DNA from: Paragordius varius
Lineage: Eukaryota; Nematomorpha
Direction of reading: 5' to 3'
DNA: 64,000 nt
NCBI GenBank assembly: GCA_964247055.1
Contig: OZ176054.1
Span: 8,494,001 to 8,558,000 of the forward strand
Translations under genes and position numbers: made by a program
The notes under the pieces: generated by a model
Told to the model about the DNA's origin: nothing
Databases searched by the model: none
What the model saw: only the letters and a program-made list of their open reading frames with translations
In this document: one piece after another, positions 13,022-25,300 of the stretch
How positions within the stretch are numbered: position 1 is the first letter of the stretch
How the letters are laid out: the number at the start of each line of letters is the position of its first letter

Positions 13022-13577
13022 ACACTTGGATACAACACATGCGTGTCAGTCCTTCGATTCAAATTGAGGTAGTTGGATGCCCCAGGCTTGTTTAAAATTA
13101 AATATTTGAAAAATATGGAATAAATTAAAACCATGGCATTTTGCACTTATATAACATTAAAGAACCGAAATATAATAAAAAACTTATTTAAAAATACTTG
13201 ATATTAATTTTTCAATGGTAAAACCATAAAGGTAAAAATTTAGCCTACATAACATGTGTACATAAGCTAAATATAATATTAATGCAAAATATACCACTCA
13301 ATGTTAAATGAGATTTTTATAAAAAATTAAACTAAATTTTAGGCTTAAATCAAATAAACACGAGATTTCAAAAATGTTGCAAAATAAAAATGGCGTCGAA
13401 GTAGTTGATATGGAACATTTTTTGCAAAATTTAATTTTTTTCGATATTTTGACCTATTTATATAGTTTTTATTAGGATAGAAGCATAAATTTAAATTTGA
13501 ACCGTTTCTTTCATTAGATTCTTAAAAAATTAAAAATTGTCTGGTGTATTTAGATGCCCCAATTTGAATCGAAGTGG
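13022..13577. mobile_element. MITE-like element, copy 1
   Basis: The ends read ACACTTGGATACAACAC and, inverted at the other end, CCACTTCGATTCAAATT. A second inverted motif, CTTCGATTCAAATTG, lies inside the left end. The interior is AT-rich and has no open frame. The same arrangement is found in opposite orientation at 43223-43794, which makes this a family and not a chance palindrome. No convincing target-site duplication is visible. Confidence 0.68.
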
Positions 13578-14224
13578 TAAACTGACCAAAGTAATGCTCC
13601 ACTTGCTAGGCGCATGCATCTGGCGATGGAATTTGATTTCCGATAAGACATTTTGAAACACCACCATCTAATATTTATTAACATTTAATTGGTGCGGGCA
13701 TCTGGTTGATCTCGATGCTAGTTTAATACAAATAAATTATATTCAAAAAATCGCATACTTTGCCATTAATTAATATTAACATAATTTTGCTAGACCGTAC
13801 TTTATGTTAAAGGATATTGATAACCGTATAAAACCATTTAAAATTACTTTTAAACTTTTCATAGTGTAATTCGTTCAATATTTGTCTTACCTCAAAATTT
13901 TTATTAATAAATTATTGCCATAAATCTATATATAAAACGTATTTTTTTATCCAAATTTTGTAATACGATTTATATTATTATATAATTATACAAATGTTTT
14001 TATACTGTTTATTCAAAATATCTTAAAATGCGACTTTGCATAAACTTTTAATATTATACGTCCAAAATCAGGAGCAAAAATATCTTGATAATATATATTT
14101 ACATATATTATCTCAGGGAAATCTATTAGGATTATCATGGAGTTAAGAATGTTATTTACACTTTTGTGGTAAATACCTAATATCAAAAAAAGGTTTGCTC
14201 AATATATATGAATCAGAATATATA

Positions 14225-14742
14225 TAAATCAAAAGGAGTAGAAATAGTTAGTCTATCTGGTTGCAGGTTGGACATATTAGTATATCCTAATTAGCAACAG
14301 AGACTATAAGAAACCCAATTTTTGTTGACAGTGTTTACCACGTGTCATAGTGTGAGACGCGTTTCGTCCTTGTTGTGGACTCATCAGTCACACATAATGA
14401 ACACGAGTAAACACTGTCAGTTGAGGAATTATATATATATTGAGTTTTATAGAATTCGAAACCGAATACAGTCGGGGAAATCAATATTTCAGAGCTTAGA
14501 GTCCATATTGGACAACAGATTATACTGATTTCAGCCAGATATTATGACTCCTTATAATCCCTAAGCCAGGATTAAGCTTTTTATAATAGAAAATCAGAAA
14601 ATTTTTTGGCGGAAGGCGCCATCTCCTTAAAGTTATAAATCAAAAGGAGTAGAAATAATTAGTCTATCTGGTTGCAGGTTGGACATATTAGTATATCCTA
14701 ATTAGCAACAGAGACTATAAGAAACCCAAATTTTGTTGACAG
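14225..14742. repeat. Direct repeats of a Penelope-type repeat cluster
   Basis: A segment of about 105 bases (14225-14331) recurs almost unchanged at 14636-14742. Both copies contain GGTTGCAGGTTGGACATATT and end in TTGTTGACAG. Between them lies the hammerhead ribozyme and about 170 bases of unique sequence. Repeated long-terminal-like units around a hammerhead motif are characteristic of Penelope-like elements. Confidence 0.75.
14327..14418 (-). ncRNA. Type I hammerhead ribozyme (Penelope-associated)
   Basis: On the minus strand the conserved core is complete. CTGATGAG (complement of 14380-14387) is followed by stem II GTCC/GGAC with a short ACAACAA loop, then GAAAC, a minimal stem III around GCG, and the GTC cleavage triplet at 14358-14356. 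Long stem I is formed by GACAGTGTTTACTCGTGTTC...GTGTGA on the 5' side. It pairs with TCACACTATG...GGTAAACACTGTC on the 3' side. The very short stem III matches the hammerheads described in Penelope-like elements. All invariant core bases are present, so the motif may still self-cleave. Confidence 0.88.
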
Positions 14743-14857
14743 ATTAGGATATACTAATATGTCCAACCTGCAACCAGATAGACTAACTATTTCTACTCCT
14801 TTTGATTTATAACTTTAAGGAGATGGCGCCTTCCGCCAAAAAATTTTCTGATTTTCT
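14588..14857. repeat. 115-bp near-perfect inverted repeat with 40-bp loop
   Basis: Left arm 14588-14702 and right arm 14743-14857 are reverse complements with a single mismatch noticed. The arms contain GGCGGAAGGCGCCATCTCC, much more GC-rich than the surroundings. The loop is the tail of the direct repeat described above. The structure fits an inverted junction of two Penelope-type terminal units. Confidence 0.88.
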
Positions 14858-15084
14858 AATCAGAATATATATGTTTTATCAGGATATTTTTTATATAGCC
14901 AAATTTTGTGGCCACAGTTATCATTAAGATTCATCTACTTTAAAAGGTCATAAAATATATGATTTTATAAAACAAATATTTTTTTATCTTAACCGTAACA
15001 TAATACCAAAATATATATAAATTTTCGATTAGGAAATTTTGATTATGGTTTTAACTCTTTTTATTTGTACATACATTATATAAT

Positions 15085-15936
15085 ATGAACGCCCAGCTCT
15101 ATTTCAATCACCAGTCAGTTTCCAAAGCTCACCAACAAATTCGATTAGGTTTTGTTAAACTTAAAATATAGGCTTTATTAGGAAGGTGTATGGATTGTTA
15201 ACATCCCAATTTTTGATTACACTCTTGGTCGGGTTGTATATGTACAATAGTAAATCGGCACAGTTTTATTTACTCAAAAAGTATTTTTATAGTTATTTAT
15301 ATTAAAGCCCTGGCAGTTTAAATGTCGCTTTGTTTGGATTATTAGTTTTAATGGGTCTCCTATATTTCAAGAGACACAGTCATCCGACTAATTTGATACT
15401 GTTATTTTCTTACGTATATTATTAATTTAATCTCTAGACCTTATGTCAAGCGTTCATGATTGGATCTATTTGTAAATATATTATAACTAATAATTTTTAG
15501 TGATTTTTTACAAAAGTTCACTGATATTGAAGGCCTTATCAATGGCGGTAGCATCTTTTATTGGATTAGTTTTCCATGCAATGAATACCGATCGTGATTA
15601 CTCTCAACTCCGTCAAATGTTAAATTTTATTAATTTTACTTTAGATTAAGCATTGGTGTTTTAATGAGTATCGCTGGTGGATTTATACAAGTAATTTACT
15701 ATTATTAACCGTTTAAATAGATATTTTACCCAGCAAGTGGGATGGAGTTTGGATTAATCGTGCTTGGAACTGTTTTGTTTTGTGGTTTTATTCTGTATGA
15801 CATCCAAATACTTATGAATAAGTTATCACCCGAAGAATATGTGTTGGCAACCATTAATCTTTACATGGATGGGATCAATTTATTTTTGCATATTTTGAAG
15901 CTTTTGAAAGCCACCGAGAAAAAACAACGAGGATAA
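15085..15936 (+). CDS. TMBIM4: Transmembrane BAX inhibitor motif-containing protein 4 (Lifeguard 4 / GAAP)
   Basis: This is a multi-pass Golgi/ER membrane protein of the Bax-inhibitor-1 family that leaks calcium and dampens apoptosis. Seven exons encode 230 aa (vertebrate proteins are about 238): 15085-15148, 15172-15280, 15308-15413, 15438-15471, 15501-15618, 15645-15690 and 15721-15936. The six introns are 23, 27, 24, 29, 26 and 30 nt, all GT-AG and all phase-consistent. The translated joins are strongly family-like: IRLGFIRKVYGLLTSQF, NLILLFSYTLCQAFM, FIGLVFHAMNTDRDYS, then LFCGFILYDIQILMNKLSPE and INLFLHILKLL. Seven hydrophobic segments and the C-terminal KKQRG fit the family. Without removing the mini-introns every exon runs into stops, so they must be real. 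The start is the only in-frame ATG before the conserved region. Confidence 0.93.
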
Positions 15937-16291
15937 AAATGTTTTCTAATTATCTATATTATGTAACAACCTTATCATAACTTTTTTATTAGATGAATGT
16001 TTATAAAAATGTGTTCGTTTATACATAACTTTAACTTATATTAGCATCTATAAATATATTTTTTTAATATAATATCCTTATCTAATAAATGTATCGTGTA
16101 TGTATTTAACACTTTATTTGTTTTATTATTTAAAGATGTATCCTATACATATATAAAGTAATAAATATTTTTTAAGAATCGTAATTTTAAAAAATGACAC
16201 CCATAGTTTTGCCAATTGAATGGTAAATGATAATTGTAAACTTTAATACTTAACATTGGTTATAAATTTAATAATTTGCAACTTTTTCACA

Positions 16292-16297
16292 TTTATT
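16292..16297 (-). promoter_or_regulatory. Probable poly(A) signal of STRIP
   Basis: AATAAA on the minus strand begins about ten bases beyond the STRIP stop codon. This is very close, so a more distal signal is also possible. Confidence 0.35.
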
Positions 16298-16306
16298 AAA
16301 TTATGA

Positions 16307-19300
16307 TTATTCAAGCAATAATAGATCCCAATTAGGTGCATTATTAAATACATTGTTATCTATCCAGGATTCATAGTTTCGTTTGAAATCCAGACTTAAT
16401 GGTATATCATCGTTTAAAATACTAAACACATCACTTTTCTTGTCCGTATGCAAACTGTCATATTCATCAATATCTATAATTATTATGGATATAATAGCAC
16501 AAGTTTTACGAAAAAGTTACAGTACATAAATATAAAAATATTAAAATACGAATATTTTATGACAAAAATTATATTTTAAAGAAACGCAGCTTTGAATTCA
16601 CCCAATTTTGGATATTACAATTTATTTAGATTTTAGTTTTGGAGATACTAATAAATTTTATTAAATAGATTGTGAAAACGTGAAAAAAAAGATTAAGATT
16701 AATTATGGGCATTTACCTTCAGTTAAATCCGGATGAGTGGTGAATTGTGTCTGACTAAAACATAAATAAAATAATTCAGTAAAAACATAATATTATCCAA
16801 ACACATATTTTTATTATATCGATGATGTATTGATATTACAGCCACATATATAATAGTTTTGCTTCTTAAATACAAAAGAAAGTTAATGTTTAAACAAAAA
16901 ATTAATTTTGAACAAAATAAAAATATACAGTTTATAGTTTCTTTTTTCCTTTTTAAATTGTATAAGGACATGTGAAAGCTTTGACACTCGCCTGCCCATG
17001 GCTGACATTAATGATGGGGTTCGAAAAAGGATTTAAATCCGTATGGGCAAAAAATGCGAATTAAACATAAAAAACTTTTTTTTACTAAAATATGCTTACT
17101 TCAAATTTTGGTGATAATTTGGTATATTTTTACAATCCTTTGTAATATCGTTAATATTGTTCAGGGCAGATTCATTAAATCTAATGTTACGCTTATGTTG
17201 CGATTGATTATTATAATTTGTGTGAACATTACCATCTATATTGTTATTATGATTATTAAAATTGGAATTAAGATTTTTATTAGCCACTGCATTTTCATTA
17301 TTATGACATTCATTGTAAATTTGATTATTTCCAACGGGTAATAAATGCCCATATCGATCTAGGTTAAACGCATCAATAGCTTGTTTGAGCGATTCATCTT
17401 GTGCATGGAAATGCCATGGTTTAAAATCGGTACCTTTATATATGTAAAATATTTATAGAAAAAAATTTTTTATATGTATAAGGCTAAAAGTTTCACAATT
17501 TATAAATTTAACGACCTAAACAATATAAATATTAAGTTTTTTTAAAAATTAAGATTTATTTAATAATTTAAACCCAATCAATTGTAAATTTTTTTTATCG
17601 ATTAGTCGAGTGCCAATTTAGTCCAATATATAATTTTATATCTTTTGTTTAAAACACTAAAATTTATATATGGTACTATTTCTAGTCCAAGAAAAAAAAA
17701 CACTTACACGGAACATAATTTCCCTATACTTCTGCACCAATTACTTAAAATTTAATCTTTTTATATAATTATCGCTTAAAAGCTATTAACAAAATTCTTA
17801 CAATTTCCATAGGCCCAATCATCGTTCAGATGATGCCTTAAACAACGGTATACGGCTGAAACTATTTTCATATTATTCTTTCTCCATTGTCGTCCCAAAT
17901 AACGCATTTGAAGTTTTAAAGTTTTTAACAAATAATACTGAAGAGTAATTTCCCGTACCTTGAGAGCTTTTTTGAGTATGGGGGCTGAACCAAATAAAAG
18001 CAGCATCTACGAAAGGTTTAAAAAAACATTCTAGGTTAAATTCATGTATAATTAAAAAGTTTACTTGTATTTTATAATAATATAATTTTAAATGAATAAA
18101 ACCTTGAATGCGTATGTATATTTTTAAATGCCCTTGGCAAATTTTTTTCCACAAAAGTCAAAAATTTAATTTATACCATTTAAAATACATTTTCAAGGCT
18201 TAATTTATAATAAATAATATGTTGATTATTAATGTGAGTAAGAGTTTATTTTTACCATGTATTTTATATATGATTTTGTAAAAGAAATTACTATCAAAGA
18301 TTTGAAAACAAATTTCATACCATAGCACGTGATTGTTTTCCCTTAACTAACATGTTTAGGATTCTAAGTAAATTAATGCATGTGAATAAATTTCGCCAAT
18401 TATAGAGACCAGATGAAAGAGTATTGTTTTGCCACACTTCCTGTAATGATTGTTCATCTAACTGTTTTTTGAATGCAAAATTCTAGTTTAAATCAAATAT
18501 AAAAAAATATTTACGTGAAATTTTACCTCTTCGCTTTCTTTGGCTGTGAAAGGCGGAAAATTTGGAAATACATATTTTAATAAGCTAGAACAATATAATT
18601 TTATTAATATATTAGTATTGAAAGAGGTTTGATGATTTTACCAATGCGTAAAATATAAAATTATACTCGAAATTATTGTATATATGAGGATGTATATCTT
18701 GATGAAAGTATTTAAGGATAAGAGGAATACAGTTAGATACCGTCATTAGTTGACAAGCATACTCAAACTAAATTAACAAAATTATAGAAGTATGTTTATA
18801 AAGAAAGTTTTATTATAAATATAAAGATAATCCAAAAATTTGAAATATATGATGTTAATAACAATAATATTACTTTTTATTCTAGATATAATTAAATTTA
18901 TTTTTTGCTACTTATTTGCATTTTAATGAAATAATTATCTAGAAATAAGCAAAATAGGAAATTGTGCAAAAAACACATTGGAACCGCCAAATTTTATAAA
19001 TCTACAAAAAAACATCGTATAGTCTCGTTTCCCTAATTTATTAAAAATTATTTTACTATAAATAAATAAATGAACCTGATAAATGTGATTAATTTTAAAA
19101 TGTTTTAACAAAATGATAAGTATAGCACTGACGGCTTTAGCAATAATATCTTTGTGTCTATTGAAATCAGCCTCCCAAAATCCAGGGATAGATTCACATA
19201 ACCTAAAATATAACTTATATATTTACATTAAAAAACGTGTCATATAAAATAATGAAAAGTGGAAACAGTTTAGAGGTTATAAAGGATGTCCGTCGTCAGC

Positions 19301-22300
19301 AGTAAACAGAATAAAAAAAGATATGTGTGTGTAACACCTTTTCTTTTATACATTTTTTAAAAAGTTTATGGTTGTTCTTTTCCATGATAATTAAATTAAA
19401 ATAATAAGTTATTCATTTGTCACTAAGAGGGATGGAATACACGTAAAATAAGTTAATACTACATAAAAAAAGGAGTGACCGACAAATTCGAGTTGGAAAC
19501 AAAAGACCCATATAGGATCAAAAATGACTTTCCATATATCACTCATTTTCTGTCCTTCTTCTCTAGTTTAAAAATAATTTTTTTATATCTATTGAATAAT
19601 AAAAACTTCAAATTGAATTATCCAGGGGTGTATAAAATTCCATGCGAGTGTGTTCAAGTTTATGTAGGCCAAGTCGCGAGGAAACTTAATACATGCTGGA
19701 GTGAACACAAATGTAGTTTAAAAAATTATTGGAAGGAAAACCCGAGCGTTTCTTTTGACAATGTTAGTAGCATTACATATTAATAATCAAAGACTTATAC
19801 GAGAATTCCTAAAACAACTTGAACTGAGAAGAAGGACAGAATATGAGTAATATAGGTCATCTTTGATGATTTGATTCTATATGGACTCTTTTATCTTCAA
19901 CTCAAAGTTATCGGAAAAATTAAAATATTTTTATGTTTTAAATATTATATATTATTTATTTAACGTTGCAAAACATTAACTATAAACATATTAAAAAGTT
20001 CATAAAAGAAAAAGGTTACTCACCCATATCTAGTTTTATTCTGAAGCACATCCTTTATAGTAGCCGAAACCGTTCGCATTTTATATAAGTTTTTAAAAAT
20101 TTGCATATATTTTTATAGTGTCTAAATAAACTATTTACCTGCAGAAATTAAAATAAAAACTTTTTTTATTGATAGTTATATTATTAGTATATTTGATATG
20201 CATTGTATAAAAAAAGCAATTATAAGCGTCTGAATATTATTTAAGATAAACGCCATTTTCAGGTATATAAATAATGAAACTAAAAAACAATGACCATATT
20301 TGATAATAACTATTAATGATAAAAAAATGATCATTTTACGGAGTTTGTGAACAAAAAAATAATAATTAAAGAGTTAAAGATCGACAAACAAAATCTTTTA
20401 CATGAATATCAACCTACTAAAGGGTAAGCGCTGATAAATTAAATTTATAAAAATCATTAAACATCCAATTTACTAATTTTGATATCTTACTCAAATTTGC
20501 GTTTATAGTTTTTTAGCTAAAACATTTTAGAGTAAAAGAATTACTTTTCATATTCAGGGGGTGGTATTATGTCATTTTTAATGTTGATAGATTCCGATTT
20601 CTTAAGAGCAGGCGATGCTGCCAGAAGCAATTTTAGCAAACTTATCTATAAATATTAGAGAAATAATAAATTATTTTTAAAAATTTATTATATAATCGAT
20701 CGCCAATATTATAAAAAATATACCAAATAGGAAGAAAGATTGGGCAATAATTTTTGGTATAATTCTTCGACTAATGAGTTACGTTCAACTTCCTAAGGGT
20801 AAAACACAAATTAGAGCGAATCTTTTAGGATTATTATAAAAAAATTTTTAAAATGCTTTGTATATACATAAAAATAATTTTATACAGACATAATATATAT
20901 TAAGTGAGATCCCATAAGTAGATAAATAATAAATTTGCGCACATACCTTAGTTGACAAGGGATATTTTTGGTGTTTGTTTTCCAATTCAATCTCTAGTTC
21001 AGATATTGGGACATAGAGTTGCTTAGTATAAAATAATTGAAAACAAAATAAAATATAAATAACTAATGCAAAAATAGTAGTAAATGAAAATTTCCCTTGG
21101 ATGCAATTAATTCTCAGCAAAGAAAAGTGTATACTTATTACATATTTAAAATAATTAATTATACGTATTTGCGCATACGTTTTTCAATATTTGATAACTT
21201 TCAATGATGGGTTGAGGTAACCCTTTAAGTGTAGTCAGATCATTGGGGAGCGTGTAACCCAAAAATTTTTGTCGAGATCTGTTAAGGAATTCTAGAATAT
21301 CCGAATTTCTGCATATAATAATAAACTGATTAAACAAAGGTTTTATACTTATACATGTTCTATAAAATATTCATTAAAAGCATAGCTAATTTTTTTAATC
21401 ATTATTATGATATTCAATTATTATATTATCTACCTAACTTTGGATTTCCATGGCAGTTTTTTGTCGTTTAAAATATTTAGATTAGGGGTGGTATTCTATA
21501 AAAAATATGTCAATATTAAAATTAATTAATGTAACCTTGTCAAGATTGAGTTTATTGAGATTTTCTTCCTCCTTTAAAGTTTTCACAACTCTTTGCTTAG
21601 CTTTTTCCAATAAACTAAAAACATTTTAATATGGATTATTTAAAAATATTTAAATGGGGAAATTGATATCAAGATTAAAAATACGTTAAAAGAGACCAAG
21701 GACCAGGTTTTTGAAAACAACATATTTTCATAATTAAGCGTATTGCAAAAACAGTAAAATGCACGAAATTTTATTTTAACAAATCGAATGGCAGGTTAAA
21801 ATATTTTAAATTATTTTTTTATGTACTATAAATATAAAAATATTAATAAAAACACATCTTACCTTAGAGTTGATGATTTTCGTTGTAAAGCCTTTTCTTT
21901 TGTTAGTGTAGCACTAATATCATTGGTTTTGTCTAAATCTATTAACAAATTTACAAAAGATATATTTGCATAAACATCATTAATCTTTATATAAAACATT
22001 GTATTTCCTAAAAGCTCAAAATATATGGTTTATTGTATAGATGACTTTTATCGGATTAATTTTATATATGCATATCAAAATATAATTTAGCTATCAAATA
22101 TTAATTTTAAAAACTAAATGACATTAAATATAAATATACCAGATTTTAAATCATCGTCTCCCAATAAAGTAGTATCAAGTTTTAAAGTATCGATTTCGTT
22201 TTCAGTATCAACATTCAGCAAGTCTATATAATCGAAAAAATCAACTATATGTATACTAATACTATATTAGGAATATAAAATATAAATAATCCATTAAACC

Positions 22301-25300
22301 TTAATTGAAACATTTGCACAAAATAATTTTTAAATTTATAGAAATATATAAGCAGTGCTATTATTTTTTTTCACAAATATTGTAAAAAGAATATTATAAT
22401 GCTCTTATAGATACCTATAATCCGGTAAATATTTTTGTACAAATTTATTAAAACTTCGTCTAAATAAAAAAAATTTATTACTATTTTTAGATAATTCTTC
22501 GGCTAAAGTATTTTCAATGTCCGACATATCTTCCAAACTCAAAAATGCCTCTTCGCCAGATTCAATGTTTTCTCTATCAAAAATATAGGGAAATTTTTTT
22601 TTATATAATTACAAAAATATTTCTAAAAATTAATTTTTGTTTTGTAAAAACAACCATATTTTGAAAATATTAGATGCATTTTGTATGGCTTATTGTTTTT
22701 TCACAATAAGGAATAGAGATGTAAGTGTAACGCTCTAAATTATATATTTCAAAATTGTTATCATTTAACATAAAAAACATTTGAATAAATTATTTGTCTA
22801 TTATAGGTTTTGCCTTAAAAATTTTAATATTTGCTGAAATTACTCATCAACTGTCGTGTCGTTTTTATTGTCATCCCAGGAATCAATTTGCGTGTTTTCT
22901 ATATCGTAAAAATAATCGATTAATATGGTAAAAAAACCTAGATTGTAATATTCTGGAAATTATTGATGTATTTGTTATATTAAAGAGATGCAAAGATATT
23001 GTAATTAAAAATTAAATATTATTTAATAGTTATTAATAAATGAATAAAATAAAAAAAATAAAACTTTAAATGGTGGAAGGTAAAAAAATTATGAAAAGGA
23101 TAATCTGAATTGGTATCAAAATATAATTAAGGATATCCCCCTGAAGTCAAAAAAATAAAAAGCCATACAAGTATTGAATATTTTCTATATTCGTAATGTA
23201 AGTGTTGAATAAGCACATTAAATAATATAGTTGATTTAAATTGCAAGAAACGCGTATATATGGTTAATAATTATATTTGTAATCATAGATCATAATCCAA
23301 TGAAGAATTAAATTTATAAATAATTACAGGAAAAATTATATAAGAGAAAAAATGTGTTGTGAAAACTAAAAGACAAATAAATGGATAATATGATGAAGAT
23401 TTATGTTACCGTTCGGTATGAGGTTGGTAGTTTTCAAATTCAAAAAATTCTTTTTGGTACAAAGTAAACTTTTAGCTGGTTTTTGGATCGATGAGGTCTG
23501 TATAACGCGACTTTGTAAACCTCCTTTTGAATCTAAAATCCCATTTTTAACTGTCAGTGAAGCGTTTTCCGATTTGCTATTATTGAGTTTCCCATCTATT
23601 TCCGGCTTATCATTTAGAATGGCATTATTTGAAAAGATGGCTGACAATGGTAAAACATCAAAATTAAGTGAATTCATATTGGACAACGTTTTGTATGGAT
23701 TCTCTTGCGTATAGTAGTACATATTATGTTTAGGGGGCATTTGAGACGCAGGGATTAATTCGAGGATTAATTTATACTTTTCATATTTCTTTTCGTAATA
23801 ATCTTCGATTCCACCCAAAGTCAACTAAAATATATATAACAAAAATCTTAAAATGCCTAGCTTATATTACAAAAAATTTAAATTGTAAAAAATAATGTAT
23901 ATGTTCGTAACAAATTGTTTCAATTAAATTTTATAGTTATCAGCTATGAAATTAATTTTTTAAATAAAATAAATTTATTTAATTCATGAGATACAATTTA
24001 TTTTGATGGATGTTTTTTCCCAAAAAAATTCTGTAGTATTTATAAATAACTTAAGAATCCACTATGAAAAAATAATTTTGGGTCTTTGATCTTTATAACA
24101 AATAGCTTATATCAAGAATTTGTAATTTCAATTCTAATACACAATAACCTTCTGAATTACCTTAATATATGCTGATAAATGTTAGCCCTTTTTTTTGATT
24201 AATAAAATGTGAAAAAATTTAAAACTTGCCTAATCTAATCCCTAAATTATATCAATAATTAAAATAAAAATCTAGCAATAAGAAAAAAAGCATAAAAGGC
24301 ACATCCATTACAAATCGCATCAATAAAATGTTTGTCATAGTTTGAATCAAGTCATATATAAGCCCTCGAGAGAACGGTAAGATATTAAATTGTTTTAAAA
24401 GATTTTTGCTATAATTTATTATTTTACATTCAATATTGCTCACAATGTCAAATATATTTTAAGTAAATTCCAACACTTTGATTCCAAAATACTGGAAACA
24501 ATTCTTTTTATTCATAATCCTAAACTTTATAATTTTGATAACATATATTCGATCCCTATGAAATCCTCAAAATCACTGCACTAAACGCCTTCTTTAAAAC
24601 CAAAAGACTAAGATGGGCGAGTCACACGTAGATCACCTACTCGACAACAAGCTCAAAACCTGGGAGGCCCTTCAAAAGATGGCTCATTACCACATATGAC
24701 GATCTTACTGAGACCAAAATAAAAAATAGAAGATGCGGATAATAAAAATAAATGACATAACAAAAATAAAAACCTATCACAAAAATAGCTTGATGATTAT
24801 ATGTCAGAACGATAGGTGAATATTAAAAAATGAATATAATTAAATAAAATATGTAATGTATATCACATAATAAATATCATAAAAAGACCGTTTTGGAAAA
24901 GTAAATATTCCTGTTTATTACAGCTATATTAGCAAAACGTGATTAACCTTAAATATGAATGAATAGAAAGTTCTCAATCTTAAGATTAGAAAGATAACGT
25001 ATGCTGGAACGACATGGAGATTCGGGGTTGCAAAGATATCAATTAATATAACTTGTTTCAAAACATGTGGACAAAAAATGATTCACCCCATACTTTTGCT
25101 TTGTTGCACTTTCTTTTACTAATTTTATTTTTTAGGGACGTGATGTATAACAATGATTGAAGATTCATTAAAACTTATTATCTATAGCAGGGCTTTTTAA
25201 ACTTTTCTAGTTCTCGACCCCATTTATGATTGCGAGTTTCTTAACGACCCCAACAGGTATAAAAGAGAAATAATAATTTCTTGAAAATAACACCTATTAT

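Noticed and set aside
17054-17341. 95-aa plus-strand hydrophobic frame
   Set aside because: It is the antisense shadow of the Asn-rich STRIP exon 20.
18961-19060. Candidate STRIP exon with FIKFGGSNVFFAQFPILL
   Set aside because: The real segment (FEYACQLMTVSNCIPLILKY) is at 18767-18667 with perfect phase. The resemblance is only a hydrophobic pattern.
20024-20095. Candidate STRIP exon reading RTVSATIKDVLQNKTRYG
   Set aside because: It has no AG acceptor in its frame, and exon 14 joins the exon at 19202 directly with correct phase and better homology.
22460-22481. A 22-nt GT...AG segment in the exon 6 area of STRIP that could be a mini-intron
   Set aside because: Using only its donor and skipping to the exon at 22223 gives the same phase without needing an extra exon, so no mini-intron is required here.
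24252-24443. Minus-strand frame with LPFSRGLIYDLIQTM that resembles a STRIP segment
   Set aside because: The true exon (27145-27033, MFDLINRFCNVSSPYIPIRK) fits both phase and homology much better. This frame also has no usable donor or acceptor.
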